The translations under genes and the position numbers were made by a program. DNA of 64,000 nt from Deinococcus arcticus (GTDB taxonomy: Bacteria; Deinococcota; Deinococci; Deinococcales; Deinococcaceae), in NCBI RefSeq assembly GCF_003028415.1, contig NZ_PYSV01000007.1:124001-188000 (forward strand). The letters are read 5' to 3'. The notes beneath the pieces are model-generated. The model ran no database searches and was not told where the DNA came from. It worked only from the letters and a program-made list of their open reading frames with translations. Below, one piece after another: positions 1-12,152 of this stretch (position 1 is the first letter of the stretch; each line of letters begins with the position of its first letter).

Positions 1-19
1 CAGGTCTGTCACCTCCAGA

Positions 20-165
20 AAGAAGAGGGATGTTCCCCGCCTTTGGCTGGGAGCGGTCCAATGCCCGGGTAGCCGTCTCCTTTCCTGCTCTGCGCCGCAG
101 TTCTGCCAGTCCCTCCGGTCGGAGACATTCCGTCACACATGACGCAATTGTTCGGAAGCCGTATT
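20..165 (+). repeat. Family 1 small non-coding repeat, copy A (partial)
   Basis: This stretch matches the repeats at 32779-32962 (opposite strand) and 42901-43042. Shared blocks include GGATGTTCCCCGCC and TTGTTCGGAAGCCGTAT. The left part of the element seen in the other copies is missing here, because of truncation or divergence near the window edge. The hairpin centred on ACACATGACG is degenerate in this copy. The right end runs into the stop codon of the neighbouring minus-strand gene. It looks like a Deinococcus small non-coding repeat; it encodes nothing. Confidence 0.75.
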
Positions 166-1003
166 ACTGGCGCGGCGCCGCGCGGCCACCTGCACCGCTG
201 CCCTCGGGCTTCAGGCCCGGCAGCTTCACTTCAAACAGGGTGGGCCAGCGCTTGCCGGTCAGCAGCAGGGTGCCGCGTTCAGGCACGTAGGCAATGCCGT
301 TGGGCACGTCGTCAAAGGTCAGGGGCTGCCCGGTGCGCGCCGCCGCGCTGCTGGCTTCCCGGGTCAGCTCGGCCACGTTGATCCAGGCCGTCACCTTGCC
401 GGTTTGCGGGTCAATGCGGGCAATGCGGTCGGTCAGCCACACGTTGGCGTAGATCGCGCCCTGCACCCATTCCAGTTCGTTCAGGTGGCGCACCGGCTGG
501 CCCTGGTCCGTTACCTGCAGGGTGCGCCGCGCGGCGAAGGTGCGCGGATCGCGCCAGACCAGTGTGGCGCTGCCGCTGCTCATGATCAGGCTGCGGCCGT
601 CGGTGGTCAGGCCCCAGCCCTCGCCGGCATAGCGGTGGCGTCCCGTCTCCTTGAGTGTCTGGGCGTCAAACGAAAACGCCAGGCCGTTTTGCCACGTCAG
701 GTGATAGGCCGCGCCCCCCAGCACCGCCACGCCTTCACCAAAGGCGCTGGCCAGCGGGGTGGGGACCTGGGCCAGCACCCGGCCGGTTTTCAGGTCCACG
801 CGCCGCACCCCGGACTGCCCCACCTGCCCGGTGCTTTCCATGTACACGCCGCTCCCCAGGTACTGCAGGCCCTGGGTAAAGGCCGCCCGGTCATGCGGAT
901 AGCGGGCGGTAATCGCCGGGTTCAGGGTGGGCACAGTCTGGGCGTGGGTGGCCGGCAGGGCGGACAGACAGAGCAGCAGGGGCAGAAGGCGGGAAGCGCG
1001 CAC
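164..1003 (-). CDS. Secreted glutaminyl-peptide cyclotransferase
   Basis: This 279-residue protein resembles the plant/bacterial (beta-propeller) type of glutaminyl cyclase, which turns N-terminal Gln into pyroglutamate. Residues 1-21 are a signal peptide ending in THA, so it is probably exported. Family-like stretches are RYPHDRAAFTQGL near residue 34, GWGLTTDG near 128 and LNELEWVQG near 174. The start is GTG at 1003; a TACCAT hexamer (1015-1010) lies six bases upstream with no ribosome binding site, so the mRNA is probably leaderless. The stop codon falls at the edge of repeat copy A. Confidence 0.85.
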   Translation of the reverse strand: MRASRLLPLLLCLSALPATHAQTVPTLNPAITARYPHDRAAFTQGLQYLGSGVYMESTGQVGQSGVRRVDLKTGRVLAQVPTPLASAFGEGVAVLGGAAYHLTWQNGLAFSFDAQTLKETGRHRYAGEGWGLTTDGRSLIMSSGSATLVWRDPRTFAARRTLQVTDQGQPVRHLNELEWVQGAIYANVWLTDRIARIDPQTGKVTAWINVAELTREASSAAARTGQPLTFDDVPNGIAYVPERGTLLLTGKRWPTLFEVKLPGLKPEGSGAGGRAAPRQ

Positions 1004-1059
1004 GGCTCCATGGTAGAGGGACGCGCCCAGCCCTGGATGCTCAGACCTCTATCCCCCCT

Positions 1060-2196
<1,137 letters not shown>

Positions 2197-2343
2197 GCGG
2201 GGCAGTATGCCGCGCCTGCACCCGCCCAAACGAGAGGCATGGCACGGAGGGGCAGAAGGCATGGAAGAGTCCTGGCTGATCGGGGCAGCCTTTTTAGCCG
2301 GATGAGCACCTTGGGTACGGACGGGACGAGCCCTGCACAGGGC

Positions 2344-2400
2344 GGGCCCCTGGGCAGGAAGCGCAGACCATCTCCGGCCTACCTCCCTGTCCAGGGGCCC
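2344..2400 (-). terminator. Inverted repeat downstream of the arabinanase gene
   Basis: GGGCCCCTGG (2344-2353) and CCAGGGGCCC (2391-2400) are perfect 10-base arms around a 37-base loop, 14 bases past the arabinanase stop. There is no T-run, so it may end transcription weakly or act as a 3' stabilising hairpin. Confidence 0.4.
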
Positions 2401-2413
2401 TGAAGCCCCGCTC

Positions 2414-3874
2414 TTACCGCTGTTCCAGTCGCCAGTTCTGCGCTGCAGCGCCGTTGGGGGTCCAGGTACGGACCTCGCTGCCGGCGTTCACGCTGCCATT
2501 CACATTGTCCAGGGCGAGGCGCGTCTGCGGTCCCATGAGGCGGTGAAAGCCGCCGCCCATATCCTCCAGCATCCACTGCTGGGCGCCCAGGCCGTTGCAG
2601 GGCCACAGGCGCACGTCGGTGCCCGGGGTGCTGCCCCCGTTGGCCACGTCCAGGCAGTGGTCCTGGGCGCCCAGCAGGCTGCGCAGGCGGTACACGCCGT
2701 CGCCCGCTGCTTCCAGGCGGAAATTCTGGGCCGCCTGTCCGTTGCAGCCCCACTGCTGCAGTTGCGCCGCCGGGCTGGAGACACCGTTTTGCACGTCCAG
2801 GCACAGGCCGCTGGTCTGGTTGACCAGTCGGTAGACCGCGCCATTGGTCCGTTGGTAGCCGGGGGTGGCCTCGCTGGAAAAGGGCCAGTCGCCGTTCCAT
2901 TCCAGCGCCTTGAGGTCCAGCTTGGGGCTGCCGCCGGTCCTGGCGTCGTAGAAGTGGTGGGCAAAGTAGACGGTGCCGCCCTCCTGGTAGATATCGCCGC
3001 CGCCCTGGCCCAGCTTGTTCGCGCGGTGGCCAAGCAGCACGGTGCCCCCGCCCTGGTCCAGCCGCACGCCCTGCTGGTCCAGGTATGGCCCGGTGATGGT
3101 GGTGGCGCGGCCCATCACGGTCTTGTAGGTGCTGTCCAGGCCCTTGCAGCAGCTGTCCCAGGACGCCAGCAGGTAATAGAAGTTGCCCCGCTTGAAGATC
3201 GTGGGGGCTTCGACCGGGTTGTGGGGCACCCCGGGCCGCGAGGCAATGGTGGTGACAGGGCCTGTCAGGGTGGTCATGGAACTCAGGCGCTGCACCTTCA
3301 GGCCGCTGAAAAACGAGCCCCAGGCCAGCCACCAGCCGCTGGCCGGGTCCCAGTGCACGCTGGGGTCAATGGCGTTGTAGGTCGTGCCACTGCCCGAACG
3401 CAGCATGGGCCCATGGTCGGTCCAGGTGGTCGTGGCGCACGGGTTGGTGCTGCTGGCCACCCCAATCGCGGAATTGCGGGTGCCGAACTGCGATACGGCG
3501 TAGTACAGGTAATAGCGGCGTTCCTGGCCGTTGTAGACCACCTCTGGCGCCCAGATATTCTTCGCGCCGTAGTCTCGTGCGGCCCAGGCCGGGGCAGGAA
3601 TGGCGCCCAGCGTGCGCCACGGCCCCCCCAGCCCACCGTCTGAGCGGTGAACCAGCACGCCGCCCGGCTGACCTGTCTGCTCCACGCCCGTGGACATGAC
3701 GCAGTAAGTGCTGCCCGCCCTGAACAGCACCGGGTCGTGCGCGCCCAGCTCGCCGGTCTGCGGCACGACGGCCTGGGCAGCCAGGGAGGCGGCGGACGCC
3801 GCAGAGTCGGGGACCCGCTGGGGAGCACAGGCGGCCAGCATAAGCGTGCAGGCCAGAAGGACAGGGAATCGCAT
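2414..3874 (-). CDS. Lipoprotein GH43 arabinanase with ricin-type lectin domain
   Basis: A 486-residue secreted glycoside hydrolase. A lipobox (LAAC, Cys16) ends the signal peptide. Residues 43-330 are a five-bladed GH43 domain. The likely catalytic triad is Asp47 (AHDPV), Asp170 (AIDPSV) and Glu222 (VEAPTIF), as in endo-alpha-1,5-L-arabinanases. Residues 345-486 form a ricin-type beta-trefoil (CBM13) with QxW-like repeats (QQWGCNG, RLWPCNG), probably for substrate binding. It probably degrades plant arabinan at the cell surface. A clear GGAGGT lies five bases before the ATG, so this gene has a normal leader, unlike most neighbours. Confidence 0.88.
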   Translation of the reverse strand: MRFPVLLACTLMLAACAPQRVPDSAASAASLAAQAVVPQTGELGAHDPVLFRAGSTYCVMSTGVEQTGQPGGVLVHRSDGGLGGPWRTLGAIPAPAWAARDYGAKNIWAPEVVYNGQERRYYLYYAVSQFGTRNSAIGVASSTNPCATTTWTDHGPMLRSGSGTTYNAIDPSVHWDPASGWWLAWGSFFSGLKVQRLSSMTTLTGPVTTIASRPGVPHNPVEAPTIFKRGNFYYLLASWDSCCKGLDSTYKTVMGRATTITGPYLDQQGVRLDQGGGTVLLGHRANKLGQGGGDIYQEGGTVYFAHHFYDARTGGSPKLDLKALEWNGDWPFSSEATPGYQRTNGAVYRLVNQTSGLCLDVQNGVSSPAAQLQQWGCNGQAAQNFRLEAAGDGVYRLRSLLGAQDHCLDVANGGSTPGTDVRLWPCNGLGAQQWMLEDMGGGFHRLMGPQTRLALDNVNGSVNAGSEVRTWTPNGAAAQNWRLEQR

Positions 3875-3992
3875 GAAGACCTCCGGCAGCCCTGGCTCTA
3901 TCTGGGCCAGCGCCGCTGTACACGGTGAATTGAAAACCGGGTCAGTGTAGCAGCCGCTGGCACGCGAATGGACCGCAGAGGGGCCAGCCCGA

Positions 3993-4024
3993 ACGAAGGC
4001 GAGCCGGACTGCGCTCGCCTTCGT
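3993..4024. terminator. Hairpin after the pentose phosphate operon
   Basis: ACGAAGGCGAG (3993-4003) pairs perfectly with CTCGCCTTCGT (4014-4024) over a 10-base loop. It lies 26 bases past the opcA stop on the minus strand. There is no T-run on either side, so termination may be partial. Confidence 0.5.
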
Positions 4025-4050
4025 GGGTGGGCGGGAGAAAGGACCGCGAG

Positions 4051-5013
4051 CTACAGCGTGTCTTTGGCCAGATTCCAGGCGCGCTCGAACACCTCGCCGC
4101 GTTCGGGGCGGGCCATCACGCGGGCCAGGCCCTGGGCCAGGGTCATCTGCGGCACCGTCACCTCAGAGACGCGCGTCACGTCGTCCCAGTGCGCTTCCAC
4201 CCGCACCAGATCGCCGCTCTGGGCGTGCAGGGCAATGTGCAGCCCCCCCTCGCCGCGCAGCTCGGCACCGCACAGATCGCCGTTTTCACGGCCGCACCGG
4301 GCGCTGCGGAACGCCACGGTGCGCAGGTCGCGCCAGCCCAGCGTGTCGGCCACAAAACCCGCAAACAGCCGCGCGGGCAGGTCTTTTTTACCGGCGTGAC
4401 GCACCGTCAGGGCACTCACGCGGGGCAGCTGCCGGGCCGCTTCGGGCACGTCGAACACCTGCGCCAGCGCTTCGCGCCACCCGGCCGAACGGCTCCAGCC
4501 CAGGTCGGCCAGGGCAAAGTGACGCGAGGGCGGCACGTCCAGCGTCAGGCTGTCCACGATCACCTGATCGGCAATCTCGGTTAGTTCGCTCAGCAGTGGG
4601 CCTTCAGGGCGGCTGTCGGCGCCCCACCACACGTGGTTGACGGTGGCCGGGCGGATGAGCGGCAGAATGGCGCCCTGAAGCTGCGCCGGGCTGGCTTCCA
4701 GCGTCAGGCGTTCCACGTACAGCCCGCCCTGCTGCGGCACGAGGCTGGCGTGGACCCTCAGGTCGCCCACTCCGTCCATCACGCCAATAATCTGCCGCCC
4801 GGCATAGCGGCCCTCCAGGCCCGCCAGCGCTTCTTGCACCCGCGACAGGTGCTTTCTGACCGTCAGGGCAATCATGTTGCCGGTGTAGGCGCGCGTTTCC
4901 ACGTTGGTGCGGGCCCACAGCTCATCCAGCGTGCCCTGGGCCCCGCGCACGGTGGTGTCCACTGGCCCCAGCTCGCCGTGGGTCTGGGTCATCCGGGTCA
5001 CAGGTTGCCTCAC
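4051..5013 (-). CDS. opcA: Glucose-6-phosphate dehydrogenase assembly protein OpcA
   Basis: This 320-residue protein matches the OpcA family, an allosteric activator/assembly factor of glucose-6-phosphate dehydrogenase. Typical features are [12 protein letters not shown] near residue 40, where many strains also keep a conserved VRKHL, and the NHVWWG stretch near 125. It is the third gene of gnd-zwf-opcA and begins four bases after the zwf stop. The start is uncertain: GTG 5013 follows a GAGGGG-like sequence, while ATG 4992 would remove seven residues. Position and family both support the call. Confidence 0.85.
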   Translation of the reverse strand: MRQPVTRMTQTHGELGPVDTTVRGAQGTLDELWARTNVETRAYTGNMIALTVRKHLSRVQEALAGLEGRYAGRQIIGVMDGVGDLRVHASLVPQQGGLYVERLTLEASPAQLQGAILPLIRPATVNHVWWGADSRPEGPLLSELTEIADQVIVDSLTLDVPPSRHFALADLGWSRSAGWREALAQVFDVPEAARQLPRVSALTVRHAGKKDLPARLFAGFVADTLGWRDLRTVAFRSARCGRENGDLCGAELRGEGGLHIALHAQSGDLVRVEAHWDDVTRVSEVTVPQMTLAQGLARVMARPERGEVFERAWNLAKDTL

Positions 5014-5017
5014 CCCC

Positions 5018-7767
<2,750 letters not shown>

Positions 7768-7910
7768 AACGCGACCTCCCAGCGGTCCTAGAAGCGCTTC
7801 CAGTGCCTCAGACCACGTTTGCCTTTCGCACTATACGTGCCGTGTCTGGCAGGCGGCACTGGCCTTCTCTTGACGTGAAAGGGCGGGCATTCGTCCACCA
7901 GGGGCAGTGC

Positions 7911-7916
7911 TACGCT
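7911..7916 (+). promoter_or_regulatory. -10 element of leaderless mqnC
   Basis: TACGCT is followed by six bases and the ATG at 7923. There is no ribosome binding site. This is the typical TANNNT leaderless arrangement in this window and it fixes the mqnC start. Confidence 0.75.
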
Positions 7917-7922
7917 GACGCC

Positions 7923-9092
7923 ATGACCGCGCCCCTGCCCGGGACCGCCCTGCTGGACAGGGCCACGCACGAGCGCCTGACGCCCGGCGAGATTGAAGCG
8001 CTCTATCATCTGCCGCTGCCCGAGGTGGCCGCCGCCGCGCACCACCTGCGCCTGACGCGCCGTGACCCCCACACGGTGACGTTCCTGATTGACCGCAACA
8101 TCAACTACACCAACATCTGTAACGTGGGCTGCAACTTCTGCGCCTTCTACCGCACCCGCCGTCAGAAAGACAGTTACACCCTGGATTTTGAGACGATCAG
8201 CGCCAAGATCCGCGAGCTGGAAGCGGTGGGCGGCACCCGCATTCTGCTGCAGGGCGGCGTGAACCCCGAGCTGGACCTGGACTACTACACCGGGCTGCTG
8301 CGCCACGTCAAAGCCAACCACCCCACCATCCGCATAGACGCTTTCTCGCCCGAAGAAGTACTGTTCATGGAAAAGACCTTTGGCCTGAACCTGGACGCGC
8401 TGCTCGATACCTTGATTGAGGCGGGCCTGGACGGTCTGCCCGGCGCGGGCGGCGAGATTCTGGAAGACGACGTGCGCGCGGGAGCGGCGCCTGCCCGCAT
8501 TCGCAGCGACGACTGGTTCCGCATCATTGACGCGGCGCAGCGCAAGGGGCTGTACACCATTGCCACCATGGTGATTGGCTTCGGGGAAACGTATGCCCAG
8601 CGCGCCGCGCACCTCGTCAAGATCCGCGACCAGCAGGACCGGGCGCGGCGTGACTACGGCGGCAACGGGTTTTCGGGCTTTGCCATGTGGACCCTGCAGA
8701 CCGAGCACACCCGCCTGCACGGCAAGGCGCCGGGCGCCACTGCCCACGAGTACCTGCAGCAACTGGCCATTGCCCGCATTGCGCTGGACAACATAGAGAA
8801 TATTCAGGCGTCGTGGCCTGCGCAGGGCTTCAAGGTGGCGCAGGCCGCGCTGTACTACGGGGCCAACGACCTGGGCAGCACCATGCTGGAAGAGAACGTG
8901 GTATCGGCCGCTGGCGGGCATGGCCGCCACCGCGCCACCGTGCGCGAGCTGATTCGTATTGCCGTGGACGCCGGCTTTACCCCGGCGATCCGCAACAGCC
9001 GCTTTCAGATTATTGAGTGGCCGGATGCGGAAGCGGTACTGAGCCGCGCCGAAGACAACCCGGAAGCGGCGCGGGCCGTGGGCGCAGGTTAG
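7923..9092 (+). CDS. mqnC: Cyclic dehypoxanthine futalosine synthase MqnC
   Basis: A radical SAM enzyme of the futalosine pathway to menaquinone. It cyclises dehypoxanthine futalosine. The radical SAM cluster motif CNVGCNFC gives Cys66, Cys70 and Cys73. The typical segments LLQGGVNPELDLDYY and LPGAGGEIL follow. The protein is 389 residues, the usual size. An upstream in-frame start at 7803 is less likely because the -10 TACGCT sits six bases before ATG 7923. It is a single gene, convergent with the next small gene with only 18 bases between the stops. Confidence 0.95.
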   Translation: MTAPLPGTALLDRATHERLTPGEIEALYHLPLPEVAAAAHHLRLTRRDPHTVTFLIDRNINYTNICNVGCNFCAFYRTRRQKDSYTLDFETISAKIRELEAVGGTRILLQGGVNPELDLDYYTGLLRHVKANHPTIRIDAFSPEEVLFMEKTFGLNLDALLDTLIEAGLDGLPGAGGEILEDDVRAGAAPARIRSDDWFRIIDAAQRKGLYTIATMVIGFGETYAQRAAHLVKIRDQQDRARRDYGGNGFSGFAMWTLQTEHTRLHGKAPGATAHEYLQQLAIARIALDNIENIQASWPAQGFKVAQAALYYGANDLGSTMLEENVVSAAGGHGRHRATVRELIRIAVDAGFTPAIRNSRFQIIEWPDAEAVLSRAEDNPEAARAVGAG

Positions 9093-9110
9093 GCTGGCCG
9101 CCGCGCTGGG

Positions 9111-9377
9111 CTACGCCGCGCCGGAGTAAGGTTCGTCGGGGGCCTGGCCGTCGCGTTCCAGTTGCCGTTCCAGATCGCTCAGGGCGCGTGCGTACAGTTC
9201 GGGGCCCACTTCGGGCAGCATGGCCAGTTCCAGCGCGGCGTCTTGCAGCGAGCCGTGCTGGCTGCTGTGGTGCCACCCCGCTCCTTCAGCGTGCAGCAGC
9301 ACCAGACCGGCGCGGATCAGGATCCGAACGCGGCCCGTGTCCGTCCGCGTGTCGCTGAAGTGACGGGTAATACTCAT
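9111..9377 (-). CDS. Conserved hypothetical protein, 88 residues
   Basis: I do not recognise a family. The soluble acidic protein begins MSITRHF and contains HAEGAGWHHSSQHGSLQDAALELAM, split here only by description: a His-rich middle and a helical C-terminal half. The start ATG 9377 is supported by TATGCT (9389-9384) six bases upstream, without a ribosome binding site. An 18-base palindrome overlaps the expected -35 position, so transcription may be repressible. Confidence 0.6.
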   Translation of the reverse strand: MSITRHFSDTRTDTGRVRILIRAGLVLLHAEGAGWHHSSQHGSLQDAALELAMLPEVGPELYARALSDLERQLERDGQAPDEPYSGAA

Positions 9378-9397
9378 GGGGTCAGCATACGCCCGCT

Positions 9398-9415
9398 GTA
9401 TGACGAATTTCATAC
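9398..9415. promoter_or_regulatory. Palindrome in the promoter of the 88-residue gene
   Basis: GTATGA and TCATAC form perfect six-base arms around six bases, 20-38 bases upstream of the start at 9377 and over its -35 region. It resembles a repressor operator. The Deinococcus radiation/desiccation response motif has TATG and CATA separated by seven bases; here the gap is eight, so I do not call it that motif. Confidence 0.45.
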
Positions 9416-9586
9416 GCCATTATGATGAGTTCTCAACTTTCGGTCAGGTTCAGTCAGACTGGACAGGAGAGAGGAGGGGCTGGAAAGGGCGGTCTGGCCG
9501 GCTCTTTTAACTTTCTGGCGCATGGGTCACCTCTCCCGGGCTGGGGGAAGTGGCTCAAGGCTGCGGCACCATCGGCTCCAGCTGAA

Positions 9587-9607
9587 GGGGGCCAGCGAAG
9601 GGCCCCC
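9587..9607 (-). terminator. Hairpin downstream of the DUF697-like gene
   Basis: GGGGGCC (9587-9593) and GGCCCCC (9601-9607) form a seven-pair GC stem with a seven-base loop, 100 bases past the stop at 9708. No T-run follows. The rest of 9414-9707 shows no gene that I can support. Confidence 0.4.
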
Positions 9608-9707
9608 GCCGGGCCAGAGACGACCAGCCAGCGGGGGCACCCATACCGTTTGCTTTCTCTGTTGTGCCCCGGCGAACGTGCTCCAGGCAGACAGAATGAA
9701 GCCCGGC

Positions 9708-10283
9708 TCAGTGGCGGGGCGGCCCACCGGGGTTTTTCTGCTCGGCGCGGCGGCGCAGTTCCGAGGCCAGATCCGAGAAGTCCTGGGCGCCGGGCAGCAC
9801 GCGGCGCGAGTCACGTTTGGCCTCCTGTACCACCTTCACCTGATCGCGCCGGGAATCCGGCAGGCCCAGGGCGCGGCGCTGAAAGTAGTTCTGGGCCAGG
9901 CGCCCCAGGGCAAAGGTCCAGCCGTACACCGCCGGGGCCGTGATGAGGCCGCCGATCACCGGCAGGGCCAGCTTGGCCAGCCCGCGCATGACCTGCCGGG
10001 CCGCCATGCCATAGGCGATGGTCACCCCGATTTCCCGCGCGATTTCCAGCGAGCGCTCCGGCGTGATGTCAAAGCCGTAGATCTTGCCGATGTGCAGCAC
10101 CATCTTGCCCTGCACCGGGGTAATCAGCAGCATGTCGGCAAAGGGAATGGGCTCCACGGCAATGGCCCCCGACAGCAGCGCCGCGCTCTTGATGACCTCC
10201 TCGGCGTTCTCCTCGCGCGAGAGCGAGGGGTCCACGTCCAGGTTGAAGTTGTCGAGCACCTGTTTGACCAGTGGGGGCAGCAT
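9708..10283 (-). CDS. DUF697/YcjF-like membrane-associated protein
   Basis: This 191-residue protein resembles the DUF697 family. Two amphipathic or membrane segments stand out: [20 protein letters not shown], with the family's PIPFAD-like turn near residue 46, and the Gly/Ala-rich segment near 95-125. The C-terminus is charged. The biochemical role of the family is not known. The start ATG 10283 is supported by TACACT (10295-10290), six bases upstream, with no ribosome binding site. It stands alone. Confidence 0.7.
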   Translation of the reverse strand: MLPPLVKQVLDNFNLDVDPSLSREENAEEVIKSAALLSGAIAVEPIPFADMLLITPVQGKMVLHIGKIYGFDITPERSLEIAREIGVTIAYGMAARQVMRGLAKLALPVIGGLITAPAVYGWTFALGRLAQNYFQRRALGLPDSRRDQVKVVQEAKRDSRRVLPGAQDFSDLASELRRRAEQKNPGGPPRH

Positions 10284-10368
10284 ACGTGGAGTGTACCCCT
10301 GCCCTCACAGGGCGCCCACCACCAAATTGTTTAGGTTCCTGCCCGCTTCCCCACGGAAGCGCCACACG

Positions 10369-10406
10369 AAAAAAGGACACGCCCAGGGGGGAGGTGGCGT
10401 GTCCTT
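10369..10406 (-). terminator. Intrinsic terminator of cysS
   Basis: AAGGACACGCC (10373-10383) and GGCGTGTCCTT (10396-10406) form a perfect 11-pair stem. On the minus strand the stem is followed by TTTTTT (10374-10369), so it should end cysS transcription about 160 bases past the stop codon. The rest of 10284-10565 holds no gene I can support. Confidence 0.88.
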
Positions 10407-10565
10407 AAGGAGGGAAGGATGAGGGTGAAACCACCGCTCGCTTCTGATGCTACACGGCCACCCTGACATGTTGCTGACAGCGGATTCATTCGGGGGGGGC
10501 CTTTCCTGTCACTCCGGGCTCATGCAGTCCCGGCGCTCTTTAGACTGTGCCCGCACGGGGCCCGC

Positions 10566-12035
10566 TCAGCGTTTCCAGCGGGGCCCGTCCTTGGTGTCCT
10601 CCACGGTCACGCCCACACGGGTGAGGGTGGCGCGCAGCTCGTCGGCCTCGGCGTACTGCTTGTTCAGGCGGTAATTCTGCCGTGCTTTCAGCACCAGGTC
10701 CATCAGGGCCCCCACCACCTCGCTGTCGTCGCGCCCTGCGGCGGGGGCCCCCGCCTCGGCGAACAGGCCCAGCACGCCGCCGCCCAGGTCCCGGTAGGCA
10801 CCGCGGGCCCGCGTCAGGGTGCTCTGCGGCACCGGCCCTGCGTTCAGCGCCGCGTTCAGGTCGGTGGTCAGGCCAAACAGGGCCGCCACTGCCTTGGGGG
10901 TGTTGAAGTCGTCACGCAGGGCGTCTTCGAAAGCGGCGCTGTGGGCCGCAATCCGGGCGTCCAGTGCGCTGTCCTGCCCGGCGGGGGCGCCCGGCAGGCG
11001 GCGCTCGACCTCGTGCAGGGCCTCGGTCAGGCGGCGGTAGCCACTGCGCGCGCTTTCAAAGGCGGCGTCGCTGAATTCGGTTACCGAGCGGTAGTGGCTG
11101 CCCACCAGCAGGAAGCGCACCACCATGGGGTCGTGCTGAGAGAGCACGTCCTGAATGGTCAGAAAGTTGCCCTTGCTCTTGCTCATCTTCTCGCCGCCAA
11201 TGGTCAGCATGTTGTTGTGCATCCAGTAGCGCGCAAAGGCGTGCCCGGCAGCCTCGGCCTGGGCGATCTCGGCCTCGTGGTGGGGAAACTGCAGGTCCAG
11301 GCCGCCGCCGTGAATGTCGAAGCCCTCGCCCAGATACTTCAGGCTCATGGCGCTGCATTCAATGTGCCAGCCCGGAAAGCCTGTACCCCACGGCGAGTCC
11401 CAGCGCATGATGTGCCCGGCCTCGGCGCGCTTCCACAGGGCGAAGTCGCGCGGATCGCGTTTGTCCTCGCGCACGGCCTCGCGGGTGCCTTCCTCCTGGT
11501 CGTCCAGCTTGCGGCCCGAGAGTTTGCCGTACCCGGGCCAGGACCGCACGTCGAAGTACACGCTGCCCCCCGACTCGTAGGCGTGGCCCTTTTCCATCAG
11601 CTCCTCAATCAGCGCAATCTGCTCGGTGATGTGCCCGGTGGCGCGCGGATTGATCGAAGGCTTGAGGACGTTCAGCGCCTCCATGTCCTTGACGAACGAC
11701 CACAGGTATTTGTCGGCCACTTCCATGGGCTCTAACTGCTCCAGGCGGGCGCGGGCCAGCATCTTGTCCTCGCCGTCGTCCGAGTCGTTTTGCAGGTGCC
11801 CCACATCGGTGATGTTGGCCACGTAGCGCACCTGATAGCCGAAGTGCATGAAGGCGCGGCGGATCACGTCAAAGGCCACCTCTTTCTTGGCGTGCCCCAG
11901 GTGGGCGTCGCTGTACACGGTGGGTCCGCACAGGTACATGCCCACCCGGCCCGGCGTGCCCGGCACAAAGGGAACCTTCTGGCGTTGCAGCGTGTCGTAC
12001 AGCACGATAAGGGGATCGGGAATGGACTGGGTCAT
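10566..12035 (-). CDS. cysS: Cysteinyl-tRNA synthetase
   Basis: CysS charges tRNA-Cys. Residues 34-49 hold the HIGH-type motif ([16 protein letters not shown]) with the zinc ligand Cys36. GWHIECSAM gives another zinc-site Cys, [10 protein letters not shown] the zinc His, and KMSKSKGN near 284 the ATP-loop motif. The length is 489 residues. The start ATG 12035 follows AGGAG by five bases, so unlike most genes here it has a leader. That leader carries a Cys-Cys peptide and an intrinsic terminator (see the entries at 12062-12160), which suggests control by cysteine or charged tRNA-Cys. Confidence 0.96.
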   Translation of the reverse strand: MTQSIPDPLIVLYDTLQRQKVPFVPGTPGRVGMYLCGPTVYSDAHLGHAKKEVAFDVIRRAFMHFGYQVRYVANITDVGHLQNDSDDGEDKMLARARLEQLEPMEVADKYLWSFVKDMEALNVLKPSINPRATGHITEQIALIEELMEKGHAYESGGSVYFDVRSWPGYGKLSGRKLDDQEEGTREAVREDKRDPRDFALWKRAEAGHIMRWDSPWGTGFPGWHIECSAMSLKYLGEGFDIHGGGLDLQFPHHEAEIAQAEAAGHAFARYWMHNNMLTIGGEKMSKSKGNFLTIQDVLSQHDPMVVRFLLVGSHYRSVTEFSDAAFESARSGYRRLTEALHEVERRLPGAPAGQDSALDARIAAHSAAFEDALRDDFNTPKAVAALFGLTTDLNAALNAGPVPQSTLTRARGAYRDLGGGVLGLFAEAGAPAAGRDDSEVVGALMDLVLKARQNYRLNKQYAEADELRATLTRVGVTVEDTKDGPRWKR

Positions 12036-12061
12036 GGGGGCTCCTGTGGGAAAGAGGGAAC

Positions 12062-12095
12062 AAAAAAAAGCCGCGCCACAGCAGAGGGGGCGCGG
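12062..12095 (-). terminator. Attenuator-type terminator in the cysS leader
   Basis: On the minus strand CCGCGCC (12095-12089) and GGCGCGG (12077-12071) pair over 11 bases. Eight T follow one base later (12069-12062). It lies between the Cys-Cys leader peptide and the cysS start, inside the same transcript. An upstream segment CCGCAGC (12117-12111) can pair with GCTGTGG (12082-12076), which shares two bases with the terminator's 3' arm. It could also pair with GCTGCG just before the 5' arm. This gives mutually exclusive folds, as expected for an attenuator. Confidence 0.8.
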
Positions 12096-12121
12096 GCGCA
12101 GCAGACCAGGGCTGCGGGCCG

Positions 12122-12148
12122 CTAGGCAGGGCAACACAGGGTCAACAT
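12122..12148 (-). CDS. Putative cysteine leader peptide of cysS (8 residues)
   Basis: An 8-codon open frame reads Met-Leu-Thr-Leu-Cys-Cys-Pro-Ala-stop. The Cys codons are TGT TGC. It begins six bases after a TACATT -10 element, the same leaderless arrangement as the full-size genes here, so it should be translated from the first base of the transcript. It ends 26 bases before the 5' arm of the terminator. Ribosome stalling at the Cys codons when Cys-tRNA is scarce could free the antiterminator fold. No direct proof of translation can be had from sequence alone. Confidence 0.65.
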   Translation of the reverse strand: MLTLCCPA

Positions 12149-12152
12149 GCCC

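Noticed and set aside
9398..9415. Radiation/desiccation response motif (DdrO site)
   Set aside because: The half sites are separated by eight bases, not seven, and the outer bases differ; no good match was seen elsewhere in the window.
9522..10334. Plus-strand frame opposite the DUF697-like gene
   Set aside because: Its sequence is the antisense of a recognisable protein with a good leaderless start; no start signal of its own.
12036..12148. T-box riboswitch before cysS
   Set aside because: No T-box bulge sequence or specifier stem is recognisable, and the leader is too short; the Cys-Cys leader peptide explains it better.
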